Shown: positions 9,544 through 19,216, numbered from the stretch's first letter. The stretch: 45,131 bases of DNA from Comamonadaceae bacterium (GCA_947476015.1 CANJOS010000005.1:1-45131); one strand, 5' to 3'. Notes: generated by a model from the letters alone, not told the origin. Made by a program: numbers and translations.

Positions 9544-10272
9544 ATGACAAGCACCCATGCACCTGCCTCCTTGACATCCCCCCTTGCAAATCTGAATTGC
9601 GACCCTGCCATTCCAGCCTACCTCCAAACTGAATATGGGTGGGCCTATGTCCACCCCAATGCAGTTCGTCTCTTTGAGCGCGAGTGGCTGATTAACCTCA
9701 TCCTTTTTGGTCATTACGGGCTGCTCAGGCGTCTTGCCTTGGCTGAATTGGGCCCCCAGATTTGTGGCCAAACACTTCAAGTGGCTTGCGTTTATGGCAA
9801 TCTCACTCAAAAGTTGATTGAGCAACTGGCGCCTGAAGGCAAGCTCAAGGTGGTGGATATTTTGCCAATTCAGTTGGACAACTTGGCACACAAATTACAA
9901 GCCGATCCCCGAGTTTCCCTAGAACGTTGCAATGCTGCTTCACTCACAGATGCCGATGCCAGCCAAGATCAAGTTTTGCTTTTCTTTTTATTGCACGAAC
10001 AACCCGCAGATGTCCGACGCGCCACCCTCCGAGAAGCCTTGCGTGTGGTAAAGCCCGGAGGGAAAATCGTCATCATCGATTACCACAAGCCGCACCCTAT
10101 GCACCCCTTAAAGCCTTTGATTCGACTGATTTTTCGTTACCTGGAACCTTTTGCGATGGACTTATGGGAGCAAGACATCGAAGACTTTTTGCCTCAAGAC
10201 TTGCATTGGACCTGCAAGCGGCAAAGCTCTGTTTTTGGTGGCCTCTACCAACTAACAGTGATTCAACGCTGA
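9544..10272 (+). CDS. rquA: Rhodoquinone biosynthesis methyltransferase-like protein RquA
   Basis: WAYVHPNAVRLFEREWLINLILFGHYGLLRR, LQVACVYGNLTQKL (atypical SAM motif I), VVDILPIQLDNL, VLLFFLLHEQPADVRRATLREALRVVKPGGKIVIIDYHKP; matches remembered RquA signature rather than UbiE/UbiG. Confidence 0.87.
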   Translation: MTSTHAPASLTSPLANLNCDPAIPAYLQTEYGWAYVHPNAVRLFEREWLINLILFGHYGLLRRLALAELGPQICGQTLQVACVYGNLTQKLIEQLAPEGKLKVVDILPIQLDNLAHKLQADPRVSLERCNAASLTDADASQDQVLLFFLLHEQPADVRRATLREALRVVKPGGKIVIIDYHKPHPMHPLKPLIRLIFRYLEPFAMDLWEQDIEDFLPQDLHWTCKRQSSVFGGLYQLTVIQR

Positions 10273-11469
10273 GGAGATTGACGGGATTTGAAGCGCATCG
10301 TACTCAAACAACCAGTCGTAACGGGTGCGAACTTTTTCTGGCGCCCATTCAGAGGAGACATAGCTGACCGCTTTGGCATCATCAGACAATTGAGGATTGT
10401 GAAATCGCAAGGCATTGTCGCTGGATCGATTCACAATGTCAGCGGTGCGCTGCCAACGCAAAGATTCAAATTGAACAAATGCCTCTGAAACCTGCGAGTG
10501 TGCCGCTAAGCACCGCGCCATCACTGCCGCGTCCTCAAGGGCCATGTTGGCACCTTGTGCCAGAAATGGCAAGGTAGGATGCGCGGCATCGCCGATCAAA
10601 CAAACAGCACCCTGAGCCCACCCTTTTTGAGGTGTTCGGCCTAACAATGCCCACTTAAAGGGTTGCTCAATTTTTTGCATCAATTCAAGCACATCGGGAT
10701 GCCAATGACCAAAATCTTTCAACAACTCTTCATGACTCCCGCGCTCGTTCCATGAGTCACTTCGCCAACCATCTTTCTCCACAATGCCCACCACGTTCAT
10801 GAGTTGTCCACCGCGAACTGGATAGGTGATGACGTGAGCGCCCGGTCCCACCCAATTGGTACCCACTTGGGCTTGCAGATGCGCTGAAATATGCTGAACT
10901 GGCACCAAACCTCGCCATGCCAACAAGTCAGTGAAATGAGCTTTGTCTTCGCCCAAAAGTTGTTCGCGCAAAACAGAATGAACACCGTCGGCTGCGATCA
11001 AACCTTCAGCCACATGTGAAGTGCCGTCTTGCAAATCAAAAGTCACGCCAACCGAGGTGCTTTGCGCCGACACGACGCGTGCATTCAATTGGACCGGCCT
11101 GTCCGACCTGGCGGCATAAACATCCAGCAGCACCTTGTGCAAATCACCGCGATGCACCAGCCAATATGGCGCGCCAAATCTCACCATACAATCATTGCCA
11201 AGGTCAAACAATTTCCATCGTTGACCCGTGTTCCACATTCGAATTTCTTTGCCGCTGGCTTCGCAAACCAAGCCTTGCAAGGCTTCTCTCAAGCCTAAAT
11301 CGATCAAGATACGTGAGCCATTGGGAGAGATCTGCAAGCCAGCACCCACCTCGGCCAGGTGGCTGGCTTGTTCATAAACATCAACCTTGAAACCCTGCTG
11401 TAACAATGCAAGGGCTGTGGCCAAACCGGCAATGCCTGCGCCTGCAATGGCAATCCGTCTGTCGGTCAT
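10252..11469 (-). CDS. FAD-dependent (class A) aromatic monooxygenase, salicylate/3-hydroxybenzoate 6-hydroxylase-like
   Basis: RIAIAGAGIAGLATALALLQQGFKVDVYEQ, GAGLQISPNGSRIL, CLIGDAAHPTLPFLAQGANMALEDA. Start at ATG 11469 overlaps the upstream gene stop as ATGA; 3' end overlaps rquA 3' end. Confidence 0.88.
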   Translation of the reverse strand: MTDRRIAIAGAGIAGLATALALLQQGFKVDVYEQASHLAEVGAGLQISPNGSRILIDLGLREALQGLVCEASGKEIRMWNTGQRWKLFDLGNDCMVRFGAPYWLVHRGDLHKVLLDVYAARSDRPVQLNARVVSAQSTSVGVTFDLQDGTSHVAEGLIAADGVHSVLREQLLGEDKAHFTDLLAWRGLVPVQHISAHLQAQVGTNWVGPGAHVITYPVRGGQLMNVVGIVEKDGWRSDSWNERGSHEELLKDFGHWHPDVLELMQKIEQPFKWALLGRTPQKGWAQGAVCLIGDAAHPTLPFLAQGANMALEDAAVMARCLAAHSQVSEAFVQFESLRWQRTADIVNRSSDNALRFHNPQLSDDAKAVSYVSSEWAPEKVRTRYDWLFEYDALQIPSISSALNHC

Positions 11470-12464
11470 TCCGCTTTGATGTTGTTGTCTTTGGCGACTT
11501 GGGTCCATAGCTGGATTTCTTGTGAGATAACTTTGGCAAAATCAGCGGAGGCTCCTCCGACAGGCTTGATGTCCAACTTGCCCATTCTTTCTTTCACATC
11601 AGGCATGGCCATGATGCGTGCAACTTCTTCTTGAACACGTTTCACAACCACTGGCGGCGTACCAGAAGGCGCCAGCAAACCACTCCAAAAATTCACTGAC
11701 AAATCAACGCCTTGCTCTTTCAGGGTGGGCACTTGGGGGTATGCGGCCAAGCGCTGCTCGGATGTCACAGCCAATGCTCGCAATTTGCCAGCCTTCAACA
11801 AAGCGGCAATGGGGCCCGAATCAATCAGTGTCATTTGTACTTCTTGGGTGAGCACTGCATTGATAGAAGGCGCGCTGCCTTGGTAAGGCACATTCAAAGC
11901 TTTCAGGCCCGTTTGCGTTTTGATCAACTCCATGACCAACTGAAAGGAAGCTGAGGGATGCGAGTAATTGAACTTGCTGGGATTGGCTTTGGTGAGATTG
12001 ACCAATTCTGAAAATGTCTTGGCACTGGAAGCCTCGTTGACCGCCAAAATCATGGGAAATGAACCCACCAAGGAAATTGGCATTAAATCGGTCACAGGGT
12101 TGTAGGAGAGCTTGGCCACCAGAACAGGGTTGAACACAATGGGACCACTCGCCGCCATCAACAAGGTGTAACCATCGGGTGCAGACTTGGCCACCAACTC
12201 GGTCCCAATTGCAGCGCCAGCGCCCGGTTTGTTCTCAACCACCACAGGCTGGCCCAATGCAGGCGCCAATTTTTCGGCCACCACGCGCGCCAAAATATCA
12301 TTGGCACCGCCAGGGGCGTAAGGCACCACAATTTTCACCGACTTGGTCGGCCACGCAGCTTGCGCAAGCGCAAAAGTGGGAACCCAAAAAATAGCGACAG
12401 CACTCAACAAGAGTGCCATGCGCTTGCTTGGCAAGACTGCAGTTGAATCAGTTGTTTTCATCAA
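11466..12464 (-). CDS. Tripartite tricarboxylate transporter (Bug/TctC family) substrate-binding protein
   Basis: Signal peptide; WPTKSVKIVVPYAPGGANDILARVVAEKL, VVVENKPGAGAAIGTELVAKSAPDGYTLLMA. Confidence 0.93.
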   Translation of the reverse strand: MMKTTDSTAVLPSKRMALLLSAVAIFWVPTFALAQAAWPTKSVKIVVPYAPGGANDILARVVAEKLAPALGQPVVVENKPGAGAAIGTELVAKSAPDGYTLLMAASGPIVFNPVLVAKLSYNPVTDLMPISLVGSFPMILAVNEASSAKTFSELVNLTKANPSKFNYSHPSASFQLVMELIKTQTGLKALNVPYQGSAPSINAVLTQEVQMTLIDSGPIAALLKAGKLRALAVTSEQRLAAYPQVPTLKEQGVDLSVNFWSGLLAPSGTPPVVVKRVQEEVARIMAMPDVKERMGKLDIKPVGGASADFAKVISQEIQLWTQVAKDNNIKAE

Positions 12465-12479
12465 TATCTCCTGTTTTTC

Positions 12480-14207
12480 TTAAAGCGGCGTAATGCGAAC
12501 ATGAAGCAAAACGCTGCGACCTTCATCAAGGACTTTCACACAGCGTGCAATGGCGGCATTCACTTGTGTCGGATCGTTCAGTCGCTCACCGTGCGCGCCT
12601 GCCGCTTCGGCAATGGCGGCAAAGTCGGTGCCGTGGCCCAACACTGATGCAAATTGATTTGTATTTTTAGCTTGCCCTTGCGGGTACATGCGCAATGTAG
12701 ATTCCTTCACAGCCGACCAACCGCCGTTGTCCAACAGCACCGTGAGAATGGGCAATTGATTTTCCACTGCAATGGTGTAGACAGCGCTTGGGTTACCAAA
12801 ATAGAACGAGCCATCACCCACCACATGAACCACACGCCTGTTGGGCTGAGCCAATTTCATGCCCAAGGCAGTGCCTGCAGAAAAACCGAGACCACCCCCC
12901 ATCAATCCCACCAAAGTTCCTGGTGTGTTGCGCGGGATCTGTTCAAACACAGCCATGGTGTTGCGAATGGCTTCGTTCAGGACCACATCCTCTGAATTTA
13001 AATGCTGGCCTAAAACGGCACACAGGTAGTGGGGGTTGATGGCATTGACAGTGCCTTGTTCTTTGGCAAGCAGCGCCACCCTTTGCGCATTTTTCGCATG
13101 CGCATTGCTCAATTCAAGGGTTCGTTGTTTGACTTTGGCTTGAAATTCAGGCGTGGCCATGGCTTCCACAGCTTCAATCAATTGCGCCATCAAACGCACA
13201 CTGTCGCCTTCAATGCGTGCATCCAAGGGGAAGCCCCACATGGGAATGTCACGTTTGATGGCATCGACATCAAACTGCGCCCAATAGGCATTTGGATTGA
13301 CGCGCGTGGTTTTGGGGATCCACGGCACATCGACATCGACCATCAGACCAACATCAGTTTGTTCGGTGAAGGCCGCGGGGTTGTAACCGCCAAAGAAGGG
13401 GGAGTCACGGCGCAAATTCATGTGCGCCGTATTGAACTCACACACCCGCATGCCGCACAAGGCCGCCAACTTTTCAATCTGGGCGGGTGCTTGATGGTTT
13501 CGTCCTGCATAGGCGGTGACCATCATGGGGTTGTCAGATTGAATTAATTTTTTGGCGATGGCTTTGATGCTGGCAGGATCTGCCCCTTGCGCTTTCACTG
13601 GCAGATGTTTCTGCAAACCGTAAGCGCCAATGCTGGCAGCATCCACATGAGCAGCCAACACCTCTCTTGGCAATGTCAGGTAAACCGGCCCGGTGGGATC
13701 ACTTTGCATCACAGCAACCGCACGCGAGACTACTTCATGCGCCATGGACGGCCATGCCAAGTTGTATTCCCATTTCACATAAGGTCTGACCACGCTGCCT
13801 TGATCGAATGGTTCTTGAATGAAATGAACGTAGGTATCTCGACCACCTTCTGAGTTGTCAAACGTCGTCATGGGCGCGCGACCTGCAATCAGCAAAATCG
13901 GAATACGTGCACGGCACAAATTGTGCAAACCCATCGCAGCGTTGGCTGTGCCTGCGTCGACGTGAACCAACACAGCTTGACCGCGACCTGTCGCCAAGGC
14001 ATAACCACCGGCCATGTGAACAGCCGTATTTTCATGCGGACACAAAATCAAACTTGGGAATTTTCTGCCTTGCTCGCGCCAATGCGCCATCTCTTCAATG
14101 AGGGGCGCATGGTCTGTGCCCAGATTACAAAATAAATAGTCAATGCCTGAATCAACCAAACCTTGAAGCAAGTCGTTGGCAGCCGTGCGTGTATCAACAT
14201 CAGACAT
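12480..14207 (-). CDS. Thiamine diphosphate-requiring enzyme (acetolactate synthase / benzoylformate decarboxylase-like)
   Basis: LCPHENTAVHMAGGYALATGRGQAVLVHVDAGTANAAMGLHN...LLIAGRAP; C-terminal ThDP motif VVGDGSFYFGNPSAVYTIAVENQLPILTVLLDN. Confidence 0.88.
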   Translation of the reverse strand: MSDVDTRTAANDLLQGLVDSGIDYLFCNLGTDHAPLIEEMAHWREQGRKFPSLILCPHENTAVHMAGGYALATGRGQAVLVHVDAGTANAAMGLHNLCRARIPILLIAGRAPMTTFDNSEGGRDTYVHFIQEPFDQGSVVRPYVKWEYNLAWPSMAHEVVSRAVAVMQSDPTGPVYLTLPREVLAAHVDAASIGAYGLQKHLPVKAQGADPASIKAIAKKLIQSDNPMMVTAYAGRNHQAPAQIEKLAALCGMRVCEFNTAHMNLRRDSPFFGGYNPAAFTEQTDVGLMVDVDVPWIPKTTRVNPNAYWAQFDVDAIKRDIPMWGFPLDARIEGDSVRLMAQLIEAVEAMATPEFQAKVKQRTLELSNAHAKNAQRVALLAKEQGTVNAINPHYLCAVLGQHLNSEDVVLNEAIRNTMAVFEQIPRNTPGTLVGLMGGGLGFSAGTALGMKLAQPNRRVVHVVGDGSFYFGNPSAVYTIAVENQLPILTVLLDNGGWSAVKESTLRMYPQGQAKNTNQFASVLGHGTDFAAIAEAAGAHGERLNDPTQVNAAIARCVKVLDEGRSVLLHVRITPL

Positions 14208-14210
14208 ACA

Positions 14211-15197
14211 TTACTTCTGGTAAAGCCCGGCTGCTTTCACAACCGGCAGCATCTGTTTAAGTTCGGTTTCAATTCTTTGACGAACCACCTCGGGTCCTGC
14301 GCTGTCACTTTCATGGCCCAGTTTGCTGTACGCCTCCCGCGTGGCAGGCATTTCCAAATACTTTTTCAATTCTTGGGAAACGCGCGCCAGAATGGCTGGC
14401 GGTGTTTTGGCAGGGGCAAAAAGGGCCAGCCAAATTTCAAACTCCGTGCCTGGGTAACCCGCCTCAGCCAGCGTTGGGACGTCTGGCATGAAACGCGATC
14501 GCTTCTGCGATGCGACGGCCAAGGCCCGCAAACTGCCCGCTTGAATCTGCCCCTTCACAGGTGCCAAATCTGCCATCGCCATGACCACACGGCCCGTGAT
14601 CAGGTCTGAAACTGCCGGTGGGAAACCTTGGTACGGCACATGAATCATGTCCACACCAGCGCTTTGTGTCAGCATAGCGGTACCCACATGTCCCATGCCG
14701 CCGATGCCATTGCTGGCGTAGGGCAAGAGACCAGGTTTGTTTTTGGCATCGGCCATCAACTCCTTGACAGTGTTGTAGCGATTTGAAGTGGCAGTGACGA
14801 GATAAAATGGCAAGCGAGAGACCATGCCGACAGGCGCAAAGTCGGTCAAGGAATCAAATGGCAATTTGCCTGGATGGGTGAGCGGCAACAAAGCCATGGT
14901 AGAGCCACCAGCCAGCAGAAACGTATAGCCATCAGGTGCTGCACGCGCCACCATTTCAGCGCCAATGACTGTGCCGCCACCAGGTTTTGGATCGGTCAAG
15001 ACTGACTGACCCAGCACGGTGGTCAAGTGCTGCGCAACCAGACGCGCCGCGGAATCTACGCCACCACCTGCAGGGTAAGGGACCACAATTCGAATGGGCT
15101 TGGAAGGCCACTCTTGCGCTTGGGCCGTCAGCGACAAACAAAATGTGATGAGACAAATAGAACAAATGGAAAAGGAGCGCAAAAACTTCAGACGCAT
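14211..15197 (-). CDS. Bug/TctC family substrate-binding protein
   Basis: WPSKPIRIVVPYPAGGGVDSAARLVAQHL, DPKPGGGTVIGAEMVARAAPDGYTFLLAG; likely start MRLKFLRSF at 15197. Confidence 0.92.
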   Translation of the reverse strand: MRLKFLRSFSICSICLITFCLSLTAQAQEWPSKPIRIVVPYPAGGGVDSAARLVAQHLTTVLGQSVLTDPKPGGGTVIGAEMVARAAPDGYTFLLAGGSTMALLPLTHPGKLPFDSLTDFAPVGMVSRLPFYLVTATSNRYNTVKELMADAKNKPGLLPYASNGIGGMGHVGTAMLTQSAGVDMIHVPYQGFPPAVSDLITGRVVMAMADLAPVKGQIQAGSLRALAVASQKRSRFMPDVPTLAEAGYPGTEFEIWLALFAPAKTPPAILARVSQELKKYLEMPATREAYSKLGHESDSAGPEVVRQRIETELKQMLPVVKAAGLYQK

Positions 15198-15378
15198 ATA
15201 AAACCATTCTGTGAATGCAAACAGCCCAGAAGGTAGCACGAGTGCTGGCTTGGCGGAATGATGAAAACCCCAATTTCAGGCCGACGACACTGACCAATTT
15301 AAGAAGCCTGAATCCGTTCAATTACTGATTGCAATGGAGACCATGCGCGACTAGAGTACGGGCTCCTTAGGAGACCTT

Positions 15379-16368
15379 ATGCACACCATTTCAGTTCGTT
15401 GGTTTCGTTGGCTTTCAAGTTCAATTTTGGCCATCATCATGGTATTTTCAGCTGGCGCACAAACCACTGACTACCCAACCAAGCCCATCAAAATTGTGGT
15501 GACATTTCCACCGGGCGGCAGTTCTGACGCCATCGTTCGCATTTTGTCTACCCGTCTGAATGACAAATTAGGCCAAGCTTTGGTGATTGACAACAGGCCC
15601 GGTGCAGGCGGCAACATTGGTTTGAGTGCCGTGGCCAAGGCTGCGCCGGATGGTTACACGCTAGGTGTTGGCGCTGCGGGTGGTTTGACGGCCAATTCAA
15701 GCCTTTACCCCCAAATGCCTTTTGATGTCGCTAAAGATTTTTCACCCATCACCATGTTGGCGGCCATTCCCTTTGTCTTGGTGGGACACCCCTCCGTGCC
15801 AGCAGACAATATGCAACAACTCATTGCACTGGCGAAGTCGCAGCCCGGCAAAATTGCCATTGGCCATGGCGGCAACGGGACGGCCATGCATTTGTCAACG
15901 GCACTCTTCACGCAAATGGCAGACCTGAAACTGATTGAAGTGCCCTATCGTGGCTCAGGTCCTGCCGCCATGGATGCCTTGTCTGGTCAAATTCAATTGT
16001 CCATGACAGACTTGGCTGCAGCACTGCCCCACATCAAGGCAGGCAAGCTCAAAGCCTTTGCAGTGACCAGTCCCAAACGTTTGAGTAATTTACCCGATGT
16101 GCCCACCCTCGCTGAAAGTGGACTTGCAGGCTACGACGCCACTGGATGGTTTGGCTTGGTCGCACCTGTGGGCACCTCGCCGCAAATTATTCAGAGGCTT
16201 CACACTGAATTTGCTGCGGCCTTGAACGATGAATCCTTGAAAGCTCAAATGCGTCAAAATGGCATGGAACCGATTGTCACAAGCGTTGAAGGTTTCGAAG
16301 CCTACATCAAAAGCGAAACACAAAAATGGGCCAAGGTCATTCGACAAGCCAACATCAAACTGAACTGA
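15379..16368 (+). CDS. Bug/TctC family substrate-binding protein
   Basis: YPTKPIKIVVTFPPGGSSDAIVRIL, IDNRPGAGGNIGLSAVAKAAPDGYTLGVG. Confidence 0.93.
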   Translation: MHTISVRWFRWLSSSILAIIMVFSAGAQTTDYPTKPIKIVVTFPPGGSSDAIVRILSTRLNDKLGQALVIDNRPGAGGNIGLSAVAKAAPDGYTLGVGAAGGLTANSSLYPQMPFDVAKDFSPITMLAAIPFVLVGHPSVPADNMQQLIALAKSQPGKIAIGHGGNGTAMHLSTALFTQMADLKLIEVPYRGSGPAAMDALSGQIQLSMTDLAAALPHIKAGKLKAFAVTSPKRLSNLPDVPTLAESGLAGYDATGWFGLVAPVGTSPQIIQRLHTEFAAALNDESLKAQMRQNGMEPIVTSVEGFEAYIKSETQKWAKVIRQANIKLN

Positions 16369-16376
16369 ATAGAAAC

Positions 16377-18047
16377 ATGACGATGAAATTTGACAGCGAT
16401 GTCCTGGTGGTGGGTGCTGGCCCCGTGGGCTTAACCTTGGCCACAGATTTGGCGCAACGGGGTGTGAAAGTGCTAGTGGCTGAAATTCGGAAATTTGCCG
16501 AGCCCCCCAATGTGAAATGCAATCACGTCTCTGCCAGAAGCATGGAACACTTCAGAAGACTGGGCGTGGCTGCCACGCTGCGCAATGCCGGTTTGCCAGA
16601 AATTTTTCCAAACGATGTTGTCTTCAGAACGTCGATGACGGGTATCGAGCTGACACGCATTCCCATTCCTTGCAGAAAAAACAGGTACACAGAAAAAGTA
16701 GGGCCAGATGCTGGCTGGGCGACGCCCGAGCCGCCACACCGTATCAATCAAATCTACTTGGAGCCTCTGCTGCTCAAGCACGCCGTGTCGCATGAGGGCG
16801 TCTCGTTGCACAACAGAACGCAAGTGATCGACATGGTGCAAGACGATGAGGGGGTGAGCGTCACTCTTCTGAATTTAGACACACAAACTTCTCAAACTGT
16901 GAGGGTGCGCTATGTGGCGGGCTGTGACGGCGGCAGTTCATGGGTGCGCAAGAAAATTGGCGCCAAGCTAGAAGGCACTGAAGTGATTCAAAGGGTGCAG
17001 TCCACGTTCATTCGTGCGCCACAATTGCTTGCCATGCTACCTGGCAAACTCGCTTGGTGTTATTACTCAGTCAACACCCGCCGATGCGGTACGGTGTTTG
17101 CTATTGATGGCCAAGAAACTTGGCTGGTACACAACCATTTACATCCTGATGAACCTGAGTTTGATTCCGTCGACCGTGATCAATCTATTCGCAACATCTT
17201 GGGTGTAGATTCAAACTTCCAATACGAGATCATCACCAAAGAGGATTGGGTCGGCCGCAGATTGTTGTCCAATCGATTCAGAGATCGGCGCGTATTTTTA
17301 GCGGGAGATGCCGCACACCTTTGGGTTCCTTATGCAGGCTACGGCATGAATGCTGGCCTTGCCGATGCCACCAACTTGGCATGGCTGTTAGATGCTGCAG
17401 TGAAGGGGTGGGCCAACGAAAAAATATTGGATGCCTATGAAGCTGAACGTCATCCCATCACGGAACAAGTCTCGCATTTTGTGATGAACCATGCACAAAA
17501 AATGATCAAGGCCAGAAAAGCGGTGCCTTACAACATTGAAAGCTTCGACGCGGAAGCTGATGCTGCCCGCGCACTGGTCGGCGCTGAGGCCTACGACTTG
17601 AATGTGCAACAGTTTTGTTGTGAAGGCCTTAACTTTGGTTACTTCTATGAGAAGTCGCCCATCATTGCGCACGAGTCAGAAGCCGCACCCGCTTACTCAA
17701 TGGGGGCTTTCACACCTTCCACATTGCCAGGTTGCCGTGCGCCCCACTTCTGGCTCAACGATGGCAGTTCACTCTACGACGCATTGGGCAAGGGCTACAG
17801 CTTGTTGCAATTTGACACTTCGGTCAATGTGCAATCCTTGTTAGACGAAGCCCATCGCTTAGGCTTGCCCATCAAATTGATTGAGCTTGGCGACCAAACT
17901 CAGAAGCCCGAAGCCTATCAACACAAATTGGTATTGTGCAGAACCGATCAGCATGTGGTTTGGCGTGGCAACACCCTGCCCCATTCAGTCGAAGCGCTGC
18001 TGAACTTGCTCAGATGTGAATTAACACAAGAGGCTTTAAACGCTTAG
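16377..18047 (+). CDS. FAD-dependent (class A) monooxygenase, PheA/TfdB/MhpA-like
   Basis: VLVVGAGPVGLTLATDLAQRGVKVLVAE, RVFLAGDAAHLWVPYAGYGMNAGLADATNLAWLL; ATG at 16377 follows the Bug gene stop by 8 nt. Confidence 0.9.
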   Translation: MTMKFDSDVLVVGAGPVGLTLATDLAQRGVKVLVAEIRKFAEPPNVKCNHVSARSMEHFRRLGVAATLRNAGLPEIFPNDVVFRTSMTGIELTRIPIPCRKNRYTEKVGPDAGWATPEPPHRINQIYLEPLLLKHAVSHEGVSLHNRTQVIDMVQDDEGVSVTLLNLDTQTSQTVRVRYVAGCDGGSSWVRKKIGAKLEGTEVIQRVQSTFIRAPQLLAMLPGKLAWCYYSVNTRRCGTVFAIDGQETWLVHNHLHPDEPEFDSVDRDQSIRNILGVDSNFQYEIITKEDWVGRRLLSNRFRDRRVFLAGDAAHLWVPYAGYGMNAGLADATNLAWLLDAAVKGWANEKILDAYEAERHPITEQVSHFVMNHAQKMIKARKAVPYNIESFDAEADAARALVGAEAYDLNVQQFCCEGLNFGYFYEKSPIIAHESEAAPAYSMGAFTPSTLPGCRAPHFWLNDGSSLYDALGKGYSLLQFDTSVNVQSLLDEAHRLGLPIKLIELGDQTQKPEAYQHKLVLCRTDQHVVWRGNTLPHSVEALLNLLRCELTQEALNA

Positions 18048-18083
18048 CTTTTTGACCCAATATCGCTTCAAGGGGACATTGGA

Positions 18084-18482
18084 TCAGTTGTCGATCACCA
18101 AATCGGGGGCCACCCTCCTAACACGGTGGTCGACATAATAGCCTCCATATTCGGTGTACTTCAGCACCGCGCAACGGCAGTTGCTACAGGCGTAAACATC
18201 GCATCGGTTGTAGGGAAAGTAGGGAGGTGCAATGGGTGCATTTGCCGAATCGTATCGGGTGCCCTGTGGGTGATACTCTTCAAAACTCAAGTCCATTTGC
18301 CCTTCAGGCAAAGGCGTGCGCAGTGTGCCTTCAAGTTTCAATTGATAGGCTGGCCAGCGCTCATCGCTCACACTTTCCCATCCATCACAGATTTTGAGCG
18401 AACAATTGCAAGCTGAAGTTTTTCGCTGGCCCAATGCTTTGAGTTCAGCCCCTGTCATCGGCTTCTCCGATGGGAGGGTCAT
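18084..18482 (-). CDS. Uncharacterised Cys-rich small protein
   Basis: 132 aa; ACNCSLKIC and CDVYACSNCRCAVL clusters; start overlaps the stop of the bicupin gene (ATGA). Confidence 0.6.
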   Translation of the reverse strand: MTLPSEKPMTGAELKALGQRKTSACNCSLKICDGWESVSDERWPAYQLKLEGTLRTPLPEGQMDLSFEEYHPQGTRYDSANAPIAPPYFPYNRCDVYACSNCRCAVLKYTEYGGYYVDHRVRRVAPDLVIDN

Positions 18483-19210
18483 GTGCCGAGTGAAGGGAAT
18501 TGCAAAACGAGCACTTCGACGCCCTCAGCGCCAGCCTTTGCATTCAAGGTATCTTCAGGCGGCACGTGGACCACAGAGAGTGCCGGGCTTTGACCCGCAG
18601 TAGACTCCAAGACGCCATCAGTGATCACAAAAAATCTACCGCCGTGTATTTTTTCAGTGGGCAAATTCAAGGTTTCACCTGCTGGCAATCGAAACAATTT
18701 AGCAGACAAGCCATCTTCTCTCAACGAAATCAAGTCTTGTTCTTGCGAAGTTTTGAGCGCTGACAGTGCCGTCTCTCGAATGCCGTCTTGAGGTTCGCCG
18801 TGCTGCTGCTCGCGCTTCAGACCCTTTTGCATGCGCTCTCTAGAACCGGGCTTGTGCAAGTACCAGGCGCCTGTATCGCCTGTGGCACGAAGGGTGAGGT
18901 AGGACACGCCCGCTGGCCCGGCTTGTATCGGACCGTAGCCCGTCTCCGGCGCAGCGTAGTGGACCGTTAAGGGTGCAACAGGGTGTCTTCCAATGGCGCC
19001 ATCTCCCGCCACAACCACTTGAAATTGATGCTCCAAATGAAAATGCGAAGGCGTGCTCCAATGGGGCAATTGCTCCACTAAAAAAGCTTGGGCACCCGCT
19101 TGTCGAATTTCATGCGTGGCAATGAAGTCCGTCACGCTGCCTTCAAAGGTATCTTTGCGAACCGTTTTTTTTGAGGCTCGGGCATCCAGCGAGTTTTGAA
19201 TTTGGATCAT
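18479..19210 (-). CDS. Bicupin-like protein
   Basis: PHWSTPSHFHLEHQFQVVVAGDGAIGRHPV cupin motif; second half (LFRLPAGETLNLPTEKIHGGRFFVITDGVLES) looks like a second cupin. Confidence 0.65.
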   Translation of the reverse strand: MIQIQNSLDARASKKTVRKDTFEGSVTDFIATHEIRQAGAQAFLVEQLPHWSTPSHFHLEHQFQVVVAGDGAIGRHPVAPLTVHYAAPETGYGPIQAGPAGVSYLTLRATGDTGAWYLHKPGSRERMQKGLKREQQHGEPQDGIRETALSALKTSQEQDLISLREDGLSAKLFRLPAGETLNLPTEKIHGGRFFVITDGVLESTAGQSPALSVVHVPPEDTLNAKAGAEGVEVLVLQFPSLGT

Positions 19211-19216
19211 TTCAAT

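Noticed and set aside
9370-9891. 173-aa minus-strand ORF
   Set aside because: Antisense to the DamX-like gene end and rquA; no domain features.
15318-15345. ATTGCAAT palindrome in the Bug/Bug divergent intergenic region as a regulator site
   Set aside because: Only an 8-bp palindrome, easily expected by chance, with no second copy seen.
19164-19171. A8 run (minus strand) near the 5' end of the bicupin gene as a programmed slippage site
   Set aside because: Reads TCA AAA AAA ACG, which is not a canonical A_AAA_AAG site; more likely chance, though phase variation cannot be excluded.
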